This document shows positions 24,791 through 37,639 of a stretch of 64,000 nucleotides of DNA, in pieces; the first letter of the stretch is position 1; every line of letters starts with the position of its first letter. Source of the DNA: Magnolia sinica (taxonomy: Eukaryota > Streptophyta > Magnoliopsida > Magnoliales > Magnoliaceae); the NCBI RefSeq assembly GCF_029962835.1, contig NC_080579.1, forward strand, positions 85,019,959 through 85,083,958, written 5' to 3'. Under the pieces are notes generated by a model, which worked only from the letters and a program-made list of their open reading frames with translations, searched no databases and had not been told where the DNA came from. Both the position numbers and the translations under genes were made by a program.

Positions 24791-27700
24791 TGTCATGCCC
24801 CAGACTCGGTAACCGGACTTACAAGGAACCCGATGGCCGGTTCTGGCCGTAACAGCCTCCGTAGTACCCCATTCTCAGCTCCTAAGGCAGGTTTCAATCC
24901 TGGGATCCCACAAGGAGAATTTTTATAACAGTATAATCATTCCAATATGAGCATACCCAAGATTACAGCAAGTATATCTGAGAATAACAAAGGGCACACA
25001 TTACAAAATTCACTAAGAATTTGAACATTTACAAGTTTACATTAGGCCTTACAAGTTTACATCAGGCCCAAAAGGACATACATCAGATATTAAGAAAAGA
25101 GAGAGAAATCAGCAATACTGGAGTCCTCAAACTCAACTCTACTCCATGCTCTACCTCTACGACGCCTGTCTAGGATCACCTGCACGCATCAATCGTGCAT
25201 AAGCTTATAAAAACTTAGAGGGTGGTGAAAGTGTGTGTCAATGGTGTATAGAAGAATAGCAGGAGGTACAAGGAAAGAACATGCTCAATGAGAATATCAC
25301 TAGCCTTACCAAGGCTTATCATGAATACCATGCAATGAGTATTGGATGTCATACCAAGGCAATGCATGAAGGGGCTTACACAGTCAATGTTAATGCGATG
25401 CAAGTAATGTCAGTGCTCATATCCAAACCACATATCAAGTATATTTCCAATCATAAGGAAATCACCGGGGTCCAATACACTAATGAATGACTACCACTCT
25501 ACAGACCCCTCACAGTCAAACGAGCGTAAGAGACCTCACTACCTGCCTGTGGACAGCTAATCACCAGCAAGGCCCGACGGTATCGGACCCATTTACGAGC
25601 TAGTTGGACTCAGCCTAGCAATGTCTCCTCACACCAGGCAGGTAAGGCCACACCCCTATCCAACCGACTACACAAAATGGGAGTCGCGGCCTAACGGTAT
25701 AAGGCCCTCGTGCGCTCATATATTCCACTGAGCCACAGCGTTGGAGCAAATCCTTGGTACCATGAAAGTTTTGGAAATTTCACCCATGGGCATCCTATGC
25801 ACCCGATATGCTTAAATAATATTTTCGGTGTCTACACATACGGCCAACCATGAACGTCCCTGTGAAGGCAAGGCCCTGATGAAGCAAGGGCGGTATCATC
25901 ATGAAATGTGATGGCAATGCATGAGTCACAAATAATGCACTAGCCACAGGCACACAATGTGCACAAGGGGAGAAACTTCATCCCTCGATGACCACCACAC
26001 AATGCAATCAATCCATACAGATGATGCATATGGGTCACAAAATGTAAGTGGGCTTACTTGTGAAAATCATGGAATCCTCCATCCTAAGGAGGGTCAAAGT
26101 CTAGGCACGTAGACAGGTATTCTAAGAAGAAGAGAAATCCTTTAGTGGGGGCCCAGTAATTTGGGATGGCCCACATGCTAAGAGAGAGCCATGACCCTAA
26201 AGAGGAATGGTCCTAGCCAACCCAAGGTGGGCCTTTAACCACCTATAAAGGCCTCTATGGGCCTACCTTAGGGCCACTAAGGAGGACATCCAGCCTCAAC
26301 TGGGTCCCAAAAAGGTAGCCCACTACGCATATGATAAGAGATCTAAAGTCTAAGCAATGTATAGTCTAGTGGGCTATACCCCAAGCCCAAATCATAGGCC
26401 ATGAAGTGGGCCCTCAAGTGAAGTTTGGGCCCAACCATAAGGATCATGGGTTCACTCATTGTGGTGGGCCCAATGGACAGCCCATTTTCCTAACATATGG
26501 GAAATACTTATATTTAACACAAGTAAGTTGGGCCTCACATCTCGGCCCAAGTATGGATTTATTATAATAGGCAAGCAAGGGCCCAACTACTTAAGTATTT
26601 GGCCCAAAAGACCCATCACAATGGCGAGGTAAATATAGAACTCAAGGGCCCAATGGGCCTATCAAAAGTTCCAGCCCAACCAAGGTTATAAGGCCCATTA
26701 ACTAGAAGACTAGCCCGAGAAGAATCCAATTGGAATGGGCCTTTAATCATGCACTAATTAAGTCCAAAAATAAAATTAAAATTGTAAGATAACTGACTTA
26801 AATCTTCACCAAATCTAGTAGGCTATACTACCTCAAAACGGACATTTATAGGGCGGCAACATTGGGCTCATTGCTGAATTTCCAGCCCACCCGCTTTCTG
26901 GGTTTGTTGGAGTCCAGTAAATAAATTGCTTTATAGTATTTATTTTCTGATGACCAACACACATCATTGTGGGTCCCACCAGATGAGAGGGGAATGCATA
27001 ACACACACTAGAAGTGGGCCATGCTACCGGAATACAGGCCCAGCAACAGCCTAAGGTAGGGGCGTCCCATGGTGGTTAGTCCTACGGGCTTGGGTATTTG
27101 GCCCAAAACTGACCTAAATTGCAGGCCGTACCACGGTCAGTACAGGGGCCCGTTGGTCCTAAAAATTTGTAAGGTAGTCCTTCCATGGGTTCTCCACACT
27201 TTTACAGAATTTTATAATTTTTGGATAACTATAAGTATTTTAATTAATTTAAATAATACAGTCTGTCCAGAAAATCAGACTGACCTGGACATCCCAACAT
27301 AGTGGGCCAGCCCGGCCCTTGCCACGGTGTGCATAGGAATCAATTAGCCCCAAAAATTGGTAGATGAGTCCCACCATGTGTTTACCACATTTATGTAAAT
27401 TTTCATAATTTTAAGATATTCAAAAGTATTTTAATTAATTTAAAGAATACAATCTGTACAGGTAGAATATTACTGGGATATAACTCTGCTGAATTTGGGC
27501 CATCCAATGGGTGGGTTCTAGGCCTCCAAAATTCCTGAAATTTGGACCCAAGGTCTCTCATCAAGCCTACAACAAGGTAGGACCCAGAAATATATCCTAC
27601 CTTCTTAGAAAGTATTTTTAAAACTTTATTTTTCATGGGACTATGCTGCTGGACTGTACAACAGAAATTTCTGGCAGTCCAGTATGTTGGCCCACCCTTT

Positions 27701-29149
27701 TGGATGCCCAAATGGAGTCCATTGGCTTTAAAATTTTTCAGGTAGGTCTTAAAATGGGTGGGACACTCCCCTGAAAAGGTTTAGAATTTTTGGGATAGTA
27801 AAAATATTTTATTTAACTCCTACAATTTATGGACAGATTGGTATTCCTGAAGAAATCTACTGCTAAAAAAATGTTGCTGGAAATTTGACTGTCCCTATGT
27901 TTGGGACCACATGGGGTAGGCCTGGCCCAACCCAAACCCTTGGAAAATTGGGGACAAGGTGGCCCTACATCTGGACAACAAGTGGGGTCCACTGGGGTGG
28001 CCCACTTATTCCAGAGACTCAGGTAAAAATGCTCATTTCCAACTTATAGTGTTGTTGAACTGTCCAGAAATTTCTGGACAGTTAGCCACTTTGGCCCATC
28101 CCATGGGTCTCAATCATGGGGGAAATGGTGTTGGCCCCATTCCACATCAAAGTGGGGTCCATGAATTATAAAATCCCTAAGAAAATTTGAGAGAAAAGGG
28201 CATGCAAACAGATCCAAACATTAGCTCAAAAGTCATGTTCCAACTGGGTCTGAATTATGGACAATAACATATATTGTCCATATTTCAGCCCATATAAATA
28301 AATCCAAGGGTTTAATACCCTGATCCATCAAGTGGGGTCCACCTTGATGGGTTAGCAAAATTTCAGATCCATTAGTGCATTAAAATCTCCATGAAAAATT
28401 AAGTTTGGAGGCCACACAACCCATGCATGCATGGTGGGCCTGGACATCCAACAAGGTGAGCTTGGACGTCCCATCTCCCTGATGGATCTGAGATGTTTCT
28501 GACCTTCTTATGGGCCACACCACATCAGAAATAAATAGAAGAAAAGGGAGAGAAGGGGAGAGAGAAGGAGAAAGATCCGGCCATTGGTGGAAGGTCCCGC
28601 CACTAATGGACCTTCTATACTACAATCCATGCCGTCTACATATACATATGTTACATGCAAGCTATTATTCATCAAGAAAAGTTGCTGGAGGGTGGGGACA
28701 TGTTTCCCTACTATGCATGTAAAGACCTAAATGACCTATGAGATACTAGAATGAAGAGAAAGTACATTATGGTGGGTCCATGGAGAATGGCCCACCATAG
28801 AAGGAATGAGTAAGATCTAGGCCCATGGCCTCCATCCTAAGAGCCATGTAGGACCTCCACCATAGATTGGTGGGTCCTATATGCTTTCATGTATGTAGCA
28901 AAAGGAAAAGGAGAAAGGGAAGAAGAAGAAGCACCCACCTTAATGGATCCTACTCCAAAGTTACATCTACTCTTCATGCTCCAAGGGACATGTTTCAATA
29001 GGTGAGATGGATTGTTGAAGGTTAGATGGGAGGGGATTATAGGGAGAAGGGGCTGGATAGAAGGAGAAGGTGGGGACATGTGGAGGTGTTGCTAGGAGAA
29101 GAAAGAGAAGAGAGTAAAGAGAAATGAGAGGGAGATAAGGGAAATTGCT

Positions 29150-29186
<37 letters not shown>

Positions 29187-29697
29187 TCACCATGAGTTTT
29201 CTCTCCTAGGATAGGCAAATCCATCATAAAACTAGGGTGATATAAACAATGCTCATAGACTCATATGCTTGAGGTAGGGATGGGTAGTGTGTGGATAGTG
29301 GGTGGGGTAGAGGATGGGGTTTAGATAGTGTGTGGGTGGTGTGTGTTGAAATTTGCACAAAAGTGGGTGGCCATCTTGAAAAATGTGACCTCCACACTAG
29401 GTGGGCCACATGATCATGATCAAGGGCTAGAAATGAAAAGCCTATATATTATGATCTACACGTCGGATGGACACATAAGACGCGGCGTTGGAACCGCAAC
29501 GACGAAACGGACAAGATGGCATAGGTCTCGGCTCAATCCGAGTCGGGTCTACGTGACCGGACTTAAGGATGACCACAAACACAATTCAAGGGTCATGGGT
29601 CGTCGAAATTTGACCGGTAGGACCGTAGGACTACAAGAAATGAAATGCATACTCACACACACACATGCACATATGCGAACTCAGGTTGGGTCTTACA
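24791..29697 (-). repeat. Element 1 LTR, right copy (5' LTR)
   Basis: The 4907-bp partner of 741-5619, from TGTCATGCCC to GGTCTTACA. It contains the matching GA microsatellite (about 29153-29182) and the matching internal degenerate repeats near 27156, 27355 and 27736. I found no convincing TATA box on its minus strand. Confidence 0.92.
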
Positions 29698-29702
29698 GTG
29701 GC
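29698..29702. repeat. Target site duplication of element 1 (right)
   Basis: GTGGC, identical to 736-740. Confidence 0.9.
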
Positions 29703-31002
29703 TTACCAAACAATGGGCCCATGTACTTATTATGAAAATCATATATTTATATGGTCTATTTGGATTTGCGAAAAAATTTAGATATATTTTCCAATAAACA
29801 AAATAAACTTGTTTCTGCGAAAGTATGTAGAAAATGAAATACCATTTCTTATGTTTGTTTATTAATAACATTTTCTTGAGAAAATTGAAGTTTGTCTTTA
29901 AATTATATGTTTGGCAAAATAATTTTTTTCTCAAAATAAAATTTAATTGCAATTTCAAGTTTCTAAGTATTTATGATACAATATGAGCCCCATTTTAAAA
30001 CAAACCCTGTTATGATAGTCATTGTATCAATTACATGTAACAAAATATTCCATTATTCTTTGCATGAGCCATGACAAGTTAAAGGAAATGTCTATGTCAT
30101 TATTGTTTGTGTCACTCCCACTCTATTCATTTGGTGATTATGCATTTGAAGTTTAAGCTGATATAAAACTTGGGAAGGTTAGCATGTTATCGACGATTTG
30201 ATTAGCCTATGTCTGAGACAATATTGTACCTATGCAGTGGCAATCTCTTGGTCAGTAATGCAAAAAAAAAAAAAAAGAGAGGTGGAAGTCAATGGATGGA
30301 TCTCTATGAGGGGCTTAGCATGCGCTTAAGCAATACAGGGCATTCATCGAATAATGCACATTATGATTGTGGACTAAAAAATAAAAACCTTATAAGTTTT
30401 TCTTCAAATGTAAGAAAAAAATTTATATTACCAATGAAAATAAACAAAACTCGAAAGATTATTGATAATTCAAAATTATAGATAAGCTTCAGGAGGTAAA
30501 AAGAAATAAAAGTTTAAAGACTAGAATAACTCATAATATATCTAAAATCATGTAATCTAAAAAATAAAAGAAATAAACCTACACATCTAACAACGGGAAA
30601 ACGACATGCACCCTAAGCTAAGGAGGAAATTATAGCCCACGCCATCGTCAAGGAGATACAAAAACACTTACATACTAAAAATTTGTACTAATTGCATGTA
30701 TTTTTTTGGATGCATATTAGGTATTGCCACCATCCATACTCAACATGGATGGGTGGCAATGTACTAAGATTTAATTGGCTTGCAGGCCACTGTAAGATAT
30801 GGCCCGACTCAAGTACATACTCAACTGAACAACTTTCAAATGTAATTTGCAGGGGCCCATCTATGACACGACCCTACTGTACAATCAAATCCCACCACAT
30901 CGCCACACGTCTCAATTGGGTCTAGATGGGGGCAGTAACCAATTTAAGTCCATATTTTTTCTACTTCTCTATTTCACACAGTAAGGCCAAAGAGATTTTA
31001 TC
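29703..31002. other. AT-rich intergenic DNA
   Basis: AT-rich sequence with a poly-A run near 30260. I see no gene, and the short open frames have no recognisable features. Confidence 0.5.
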
Positions 31003-31467
31003 TCATCTCATCATTAGCTTCTTCATCAGATAATCATATAAAAGTGAATGAGATAAGGGAACGTCAGTATGATTCAACACAGAGAAGTAAAAACAACGAT
31101 CTGAGTGATGAAAGAAGAGACCGATCTCACCACCTACCTTGAGATGCCTCCGTTTCACAAAGTCCATCTTTCGATTTGACCGTATCACATACATGTCATT
31201 GCTCGTCCAATTTTGAAAACTCAATTCATATTCTTCATACACATCAAGATCTTGTATAGTAACGTGAACGATCATCGAACCGTCATTAACTCCCTAAAAA
31301 AAATCATTGTCCCATAACTGAAAGATATGATCATGCACTTGATATTTCTTTAACACTAACCTGCTTAGATAATCCACGTCACTTTATGTCAGAATTTTCT
31401 TTATGGTCCATTGTTTTTCCTTGAATTTATTCGGATAAAGTGCACTCGGAAAATGCATGATCACCAT
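31003..31467 (-). pseudogene. B3 DNA-binding domain gene, broken by two stops
   Basis: One minus-strand frame runs from an ATG at 31467 to a stop at 31003 and encodes about 154 residues of a plant B3-domain protein. B3 domains bind DNA and are plant-specific transcription factor modules. Visible family features in order are KQWTIKKILT, SDVDYLSRLVL, DHIFQLW, ELSFQNW, MYVIRS, KMDFVKRRHLKVGGEIGL and FYFSVL. Two in-frame stops break it: TAA at 31386-31384 (between ILT and SDV, where Lys would fit) and TAG at 31296-31294. No frameshift is needed. It resembles the small single-B3 proteins of Arabidopsis. It could be a relic or a retained fragment of a larger gene. Confidence 0.82.
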
Positions 31468-32007
31468 GAAGGAGGAGGGAAAGAGGACACTCGAAGGATG
31501 TATGTTCACGGTTGAGTGGATAGAGAAATGGAGTAGAAAAGTTAGAAAAGAGTTAATGGGAGAGATGATACTATATTAGAAGGAAGAGAGAGAAGATGAA
31601 TGGCAGAGATAAAACATATGCGGCGAATAGAGCTTTTTCAGCATTGTGTCTTACACTACATAATGCGAGTCTTGGACGATCATATATTTCGGTTATGGGA
31701 CAATCATTATGACATGATTTATTATTAATATATTATGTGATTATAATTAATTATAATATTATTAATATTATATCATAATATTATTAATTATAATTTAATA
31801 TATGATACAATATATGTTATGAGCTCATATATCACATATAGTTAAATATATATAATATTTAATCATATAATATATTATATGATAAAATATTATTATATTA
31901 ATATATTTAATAATAGAAATGTAGTAGTCTATCTCTTATTATAATATTGTATACAATCAAAATATCATTAGCTCATATATTTATTCAACTTTAGCCTTAA
32001 ATTATGT
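31468..32007. other. Very AT-rich stretch
   Basis: From about 31680 the sequence is nearly all A and T with many ATTAAT and ATAATATT runs able to form hairpins. It could be a matrix-attachment-like or MITE-derived region. I see no gene. Confidence 0.45.
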
Positions 32008-32015
32008 ATAACAAT
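32008..32015. repeat. Target site duplication of hAT element (left)
   Basis: ATAACAAT, repeated exactly at 32711-32718. Confidence 0.9.
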
Positions 32016-32710
32016 TAGGGGTGTACACGAACTGAGCTAGCTTGATTAGCTCGCTCGACTCGACTCAAAAAAGCTCGATTCGACTTGGTTCGAAGTTGAG
32101 TTTGGGCTGATTTTTTGAACTCAAGAATGAGTTCGAGCTGAGTTCGAGCAGGCCCCAGCTCAACTCGACTTAGATCGAATCCAGCTCGAATCGAACTTGG
32201 ATCGAACTAGTTCGGTGACTTAGTTACTTTGCCGTTGATGTTGCTCACCAACTGTTTGATAAAATGACTCAATGAAATGTGGCTAGTGGCAAGGAAGGTT
32301 TGGTTGGTGGTAAGGTGGCAAGGAAGGTTTGGCTGGCTGGTGGCAAGGAAGGTTTAGCTAGTGGCAAGGTGGCAAGGAAGGTATGTACATGAAACAAATA
32401 CCTTTTTTCTCTTTATTTTTTTTTTTAATTTTTTTAAATGTTATTTAGAAGGTGTTTGAAAAAATACCTATAAAACCATTGCCTCTGTTTGTAAAACAGT
32501 GGGATTTTGAAGTTGTAGTTAAGCTGTTTGTGGAAATGCCTCAATGGCGAACTCGGCTCGAGTCGACCCGAGCTGCTGGCCGAACCAAGCCGAGCTGGCC
32601 AGTCAGGCTCGAGGACCGAGCTGAGCCGAGTTCAAGCTAAGGTCAGCCACTGTTCGAGCCGAGTCGAGCTGAGGCCAGCTCGACTCGGTTCGACTCGATG
32701 TACACCCCTA
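32016..32710. mobile_element. Non-autonomous hAT element, 695 bp
   Basis: The element starts TAGGGGTGTACA and ends with the exact inverted copy TGTACACCCCTA. A perfect 8-bp target duplication flanks it. Both features are diagnostic of hAT transposons. Subterminal regions are rich in GAGCTCGA and GACTCGACTCG motifs, as common in this group. The centre (about 32285-32385) has a degenerate tandem repeat around GGCAAGGAAGGTTTGGCT. There is no transposase frame. Confidence 0.92.
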
Positions 32711-32718
32711 ATAACAAT

Positions 32719-33829
32719 TATGTGATATATTGGCCATGCCATTGATTATGATTGTACCATAATAGTTTATGCTCATATATTTTAAATATTATGGTGATAT
32801 TTAATTAGACCATGTATGGTAATACGTATATAAATAAATTATTACACTCATTTATTATGTATTAATTATAAATCATAAAATTTATAAGTTATAAAATCTT
32901 AATATTTGGACATGAAATAATGTAATAATTGATATATATACTATTGCAAATATATTATAATTATCAATAATATCACATATTAATAACTACGAATATGATT
33001 AGTATTAAGTATATATTAATATCATAGATATCTGTGAATTACTAGTATTTATATTTATATGGTAGAATAATATAATAATTGTTATGTAATGTATTAATAT
33101 AACCATATGGTACAATATGTCCATAACAAGTTATTTCCCTTTTTTTAATCAAATTTTGACTACATCCTAATGATATATAGTCATAAAATTTATATTTTTG
33201 ATAGGTAATAAATTTTCAACATTGTCAACTCATATATTTTTTATGTTTGACCGAAATTAAATTTTCATATACGAATTAATATTACTTTATAATAGTGACG
33301 GCTCTACATGTGTGTGGTTGTGTGCGACTCTACATGTTTAGTTCCTACACACAGAGTGATGTTTCATGGATAATATAATTAATGAGCAACATTGATCTTA
33401 TGTACAGTGGGTGTTTTTCATTCCAAGGCATGTTTCAAGCGCAACAACTAATTGCATCAATGGGCCTGCATCAATTTAAAATTTTGCGTTGCCCCACTTA
33501 TTAACGAACGAACACAGATGGCCTCTTATACTCGCTGGACCAAGTCCTAGGCAAGGGCTCCATGACGCCTACCGTGATGCATGTGTTTTGCCCATGCCTT
33601 CCATCCAATTTTACAAATCAATTTAGTGCATGAGCCAAAAGTTGAAGGAATAATTATATTTGTTTGGGCGTGTTGTAATGACATATATTTGAGACGCATG
33701 GGACCCACCCCTCATGTGTGTATAGTGCACCTCGTAATCACCTTTATCTCAAGAATCTTCCTAATCCAAAATTTAGGTGGGAACACTATATAAGACAACA
33801 CACAACTGCGCCTGAAACAATGTCCCATG
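32719..33829. other. AT-rich intergenic DNA with a fold-back element arm
   Basis: Mostly AT-rich. A fragment at about 33565-33660 (CCGTGATGCATGTGTTTTGC onward) matches the left arm of the fold-back repeats seen at 34617 and 63340. No gene is seen. Confidence 0.45.
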
Positions 33830-33834
33830 GCTCC

Positions 33835-34516
33835 TGATGTAGAGCGGGTCGCGGACACTTTCATGTCCAATATGGATAAGAGAAGGCCAGATCAGAAGTA
33901 GAAGTCATCAAGACCGTCAGAACCTTAAAACAGGCATATCTCGCAAACCGGAATGAGTTACTCGACCTACCATATATGATTTTGGGGTAGGATGAGCTAC
34001 TTTATCCAACCAACCAGGCTATGCCAAGTTGCCCACGCCGAATTTGCGAGATTCCATCATATCGACGGCCAAATTCCATGTTTAATTCCATTTTTACTAT
34101 AAATAGTAAGTTTTAATTTGATTATAACCCTTCATCTATTGGGCTTTAGTAGTTGCGCCCAAGATGAAAAGTGTTTAGAAAAATTAGGAGAATAACGTGG
34201 TTAAGCCACATAGGACACTTACTATAAATAGAAAATTTACTATTTATAGTAAGTTACGAATTTTAGGGAGTTTTAGTTATATGTTAATTCTTAAACTTCT
34301 TCCTAGTCTTAGTCCCTATTTAGAGGGTTGTAAACTCGTTTATTTCATCTATCAATCATTCAACAAGTTTCTTTTATATATCTTAAAATTATTTCTATTT
34401 CTTTTCCATGTGGATTCGAGAAGTATCTGTGAGGAGTCCAAAGAAGCTCCGTAGATTCGGAGTAGTTATCCTTAAGGAAGATGGTGATCGACCTCATCAC
34501 ATTCATCCCTACGTCA
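33835..34516. mobile_element. Solo LTR, 682 bp
   Basis: The segment begins TGATGTAG and ends CTACGTCA. It is flanked by a perfect 5-bp duplication GCTCC (33830-33834 and 34517-34521). It has no internal genes, primer site or second LTR, so it is best explained as a solo LTR left after recombination between two LTRs. It holds ACTATAAATAGTA motifs near 34097 and 34223. The family is not assigned. Confidence 0.85.
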
Positions 34517-34616
34517 GCTCCTTTTTGTGTGGCCCGCCTGAGCTATGCACTAAGTTGAAATTCGATGTGTAGGCCTAACATGAGGGAATGCGATTTCACT
34601 AGCAACACCGGTTAGT

Positions 34617-35915
34617 GCTATGTGAGCCCCACCATGATGTATGTGTTTTATCCATGCTGCCCATCTATTTTCTTCGAATCATTTTAAGACTTGATCCATA
34701 AAAGAGGCAAATCTAAATCTCAGGTGGACCACACCACGGAAAACAATAATAATTGAATGTCGACCATTAAAAACCTCTTAGAGCCCACTATAATGTTTAT
34801 TTGACATCATGTTGTGTTTTTATAATAAAAATAAATTTTAAAAATAAAAATTTATTTTTAGTAAGTAAATATATTGATTATTAAATCTTTCTATAAAAAG
34901 AGTGTATATCTAGTTGGTAATAGAAGTGGGTTTTACTTCTGCAACCAGGGTTCAAATCTCCTAAAGGACAATGTAGAATAGCATTCGTACTCGTGTGGCG
35001 TGGGGTGTAGGGCTGCTTAGGCGCACTTTGCATGGAGCCAAAAGAGCCTTAGTCTTTTTGGCACGTGGTTCAAAATTTTTGACCTATGGTGCATCTTAGA
35101 TTGAACTAGGGTTTACGAAGTATTATTAACCTTGGTGTTGATTGAGAGTGACTATGATGTGGCTATACATGTTGCACCTATATCACATGTCGCTCATGTG
35201 GCAACAGTTAGGATGTTTAAGACACGTGGCTTTTAAACTGTTAGACAACTATTTCTATCTGAAAGTGTACAAAAATAACTACCATAGGACAAATGGTCAT
35301 GTCATAATCTTGAAGAGGCACATGAGATAAACCATCCATTGTGTAGTACTCTTGAATATGACCTCTTATTATATTTTTTCTCAACATTTTAAAGGCATAT
35401 CATTGTTAAAACTAAAGATCTGTTAAACACTTAAATGTGCAAATTTTTGTGTTGAAATTCAGATTGAGAGTTCATTATATCCTGAAGACAATTTGTAGAT
35501 TTCCTTCTTTTGCATTTGCTGGAACTACTAGAAAAATGATAGCAAATCTGCCTTGAGAAATTAACCATTCAAGTCGAGCCTTGAACCCAATAGATCTGAT
35601 TGTCTCATTATCTTTTTCTTTTCTCCTCCGTTTTATACAAAATTCATGTATTTCTAACACATCCAACTTGTTGATTTGGTCATGCAGGCCTGGATAAAGG
35701 GAAAAACCAAATATGAGCTTGATCTAAAACTTTTGTGGCCACTAATAAGTTTTTAATGATGGGCATTCAATCAACACTATTTCCTGCGATGTTGTAGACT
35801 TGAGATTTAGATCTACCTCATTTTAGAGTCATGCTATAAATTATATGAAAAAAAATGAATGAGCGACATAGATGAAGCACATACATATTGGTAGGGCCAA
35901 TAGAGCACATACCAC
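34617..35915. mobile_element. Fold-back element split by an insertion
   Basis: The left arm (about 34617-34809) contains CCCCACCATGATGTATGTG and GGTGGACCACACCACGG. The right arm (about 35660-35915) is its inverted counterpart and ends GCACATACATATTGGTAGGG. The two arms would form a long hairpin. They are separated by 850 bases (34810-35659) with TGTTG...TAACA ends and near-identical flanks CATCA/CATCC, which look like a later insertion. Confidence 0.6.
34895..35090 (+). repeat. Possible tRNA-derived SINE
   Basis: A box-like TAGTTGGTAATAG (34911) and B box-like GGTTCAAATCT (34949) are spaced as in a tRNA-type RNA polymerase III promoter. The sequence does not fold as an intact tRNA. It lies inside the insertion within the fold-back element. 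Confidence 0.35.
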
Positions 35916-37639
35916 TAGCCACTGGCTAGTGGTAGGGTCACTATCCAATCTGTATCCAACATGAGGGTTTTCATTTTAATGAAAAAGTTGGATGTCACTC
36001 ATGCATTAAAGTAGGCCCACGAGGAGCACACGTTAATTAATTATCATATATTCTTACATAAATCCTCCACCCTGATTTCTCCTAAATCATTATGAACTAC
36101 CATAACAACTTATTGCCATGAGTGTTGATGGATTGAAATCATCCACAACAGTTCTTTCATTGATAGCCCATCTATAGGGCATGTTTTGAGATCCTAATAG
36201 GACGCCTTGTGGGCTTGGCCTTAGGGCATTACAATCCTCACCTTAGTGTCCTTTGAGGGACCCACTACCATTGTTGGTAGACCCCCACATGTCGCGCCTT
36301 CCTAGGCCATTAGGAGCATGTTTGGGTCGAGATTAGGGGCTATGACTAGAACCCATCTTGGACTCTTGATGTGCTCGCATGGCTCGCTACGTGTGCGCCT
36401 TTCGACTATAAGCCTACCTATGTAGGAGCATGTGGGGCTCATTAGTGATAAATTCGAGTGGATCCCACATAATCATATCCTTATTAGATTTGTGGAGCCT
36501 GTAATGTTTTATTTACAATCCAAATCGGTTGTGGGTCCTCTTTAGTGAATAAATAATGTCACACCATGCTTTGGTTTTTTTGTTCATGTTGTGGCCACCC
36601 ATTAGGCCTGCCTGGATTTATATGTAGTAGTGGCACCATGGGCTAACCTTGTTGTTTGTGTCGTATTGGCATCATTGTACCACCATTTGGGTTCCACATA
36701 TATCATGTATTAAGTCCATTATAGGCCCGTGTTTGGTTGGTTGTGGGTTGTGCTCTTTGGCCTTACTTAAGGATATTGTAGGGCCTCCTTTGATGTTTGT
36801 CCTGGGCCTACCGTAATTGTTTGTGGACCATAAGATGGATGCCCTAATTGGATGCTGATAGTAGTATTTTTGGCTACTTGTGTGCGAGCTTGATGAGTGA
36901 GCTCATTAGCTTGAAAGACCATTCAATAGAGCCTTGTAGGCCTCAATGGACTTGGTTTCCAAGTGGGATCGACCCGTTATGAATGATGAATTTTTCTTAT
37001 CAGGTGGGGCGATATTTTACATCTGTGTTTGTACGATACTTCTTTGATAATTTATGTAGCATTATCTTAGTGATTTGTGTGATGTTTATGCTTATGATTG
37101 CTATAACACTTCCTTTACGTTGATATAATGCTTTCTTTATATTGATGTGATACTTGTTTTATGTTAGATGTAGCATTGATTTTATATTCGAGTTAACATT
37201 TCCTTATATTGGTTTAGCCTTATTTTATGCTTGATATGGTATTATACACCTCATGCATAGTAGTTATGATTGTATGTTATCATATCTCATTCACATCACG
37301 TGTGTATGACTTAGATGATGGCTCATTCATGGTTTTGACTTGCCTATATATAATAAAGTTGATGTCCCCAAGACTTAGGGCATTTTACGGGACTTGTATG
37401 AGATAGGGTCACCTTGCATATATGCACGACTTGCAGGACATGGTTGCATGACTCGAATGATAGAATCATGCATTCATGCATTACATGATGCATTTGTATC
37501 CATACCCTAGTGACATCAGGGTTGTGGCCACCATAGGATTATTATGGTTGGCAGCTTGAGTATGGACATCAAAAATCTGGTTACATTTACTGGGCACGTA
37601 GGATGCCTATGGGTGAAAGTCCCTAAACCTTATGGGCTA
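35916..37639. other. Unrecognised repeat-like DNA
   Basis: Moderately GC-balanced sequence without an open gene. It may be the upstream part of the LTR remnant that follows, but I could not locate a terminus. Confidence 0.35.

Larger units (their letters stand above)
741..29697 (-). mobile_element. Element 1: Ty3/gypsy chromovirus with about 4.9-kb LTRs, containing nested element 2
   Basis: This is a complete but dead LTR retrotransposon on the minus strand. In element order it has: 5' LTR (29697 to 24791), primer binding site (24785-24774), gag (about 24628-23248), protease (23065-22592), reverse transcriptase cut by element 2 (22585-22120, resuming at 8146), RNase H, integrase, chromodomain-like tail (ending 5806), polypurine tract (5632-5620) and 3' LTR (5619 to 741). 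Without the insertion the internal part is only about 5.2 kb, so each LTR is nearly as long as the coding region. GPY/F and chromodomain-like motifs at the pol end suggest a Tekay/Del-type chromovirus; the clade is inferred. Both ends show TG...CA termini and the TSD GTGGC. Stops and frameshifts break every gene. Confidence 0.92.

Noticed and set aside
34895-34970. A tRNA gene
   Set aside because: Only A- and B-box-like motifs are present. I could not see a closing acceptor stem or a proper anticodon arm.
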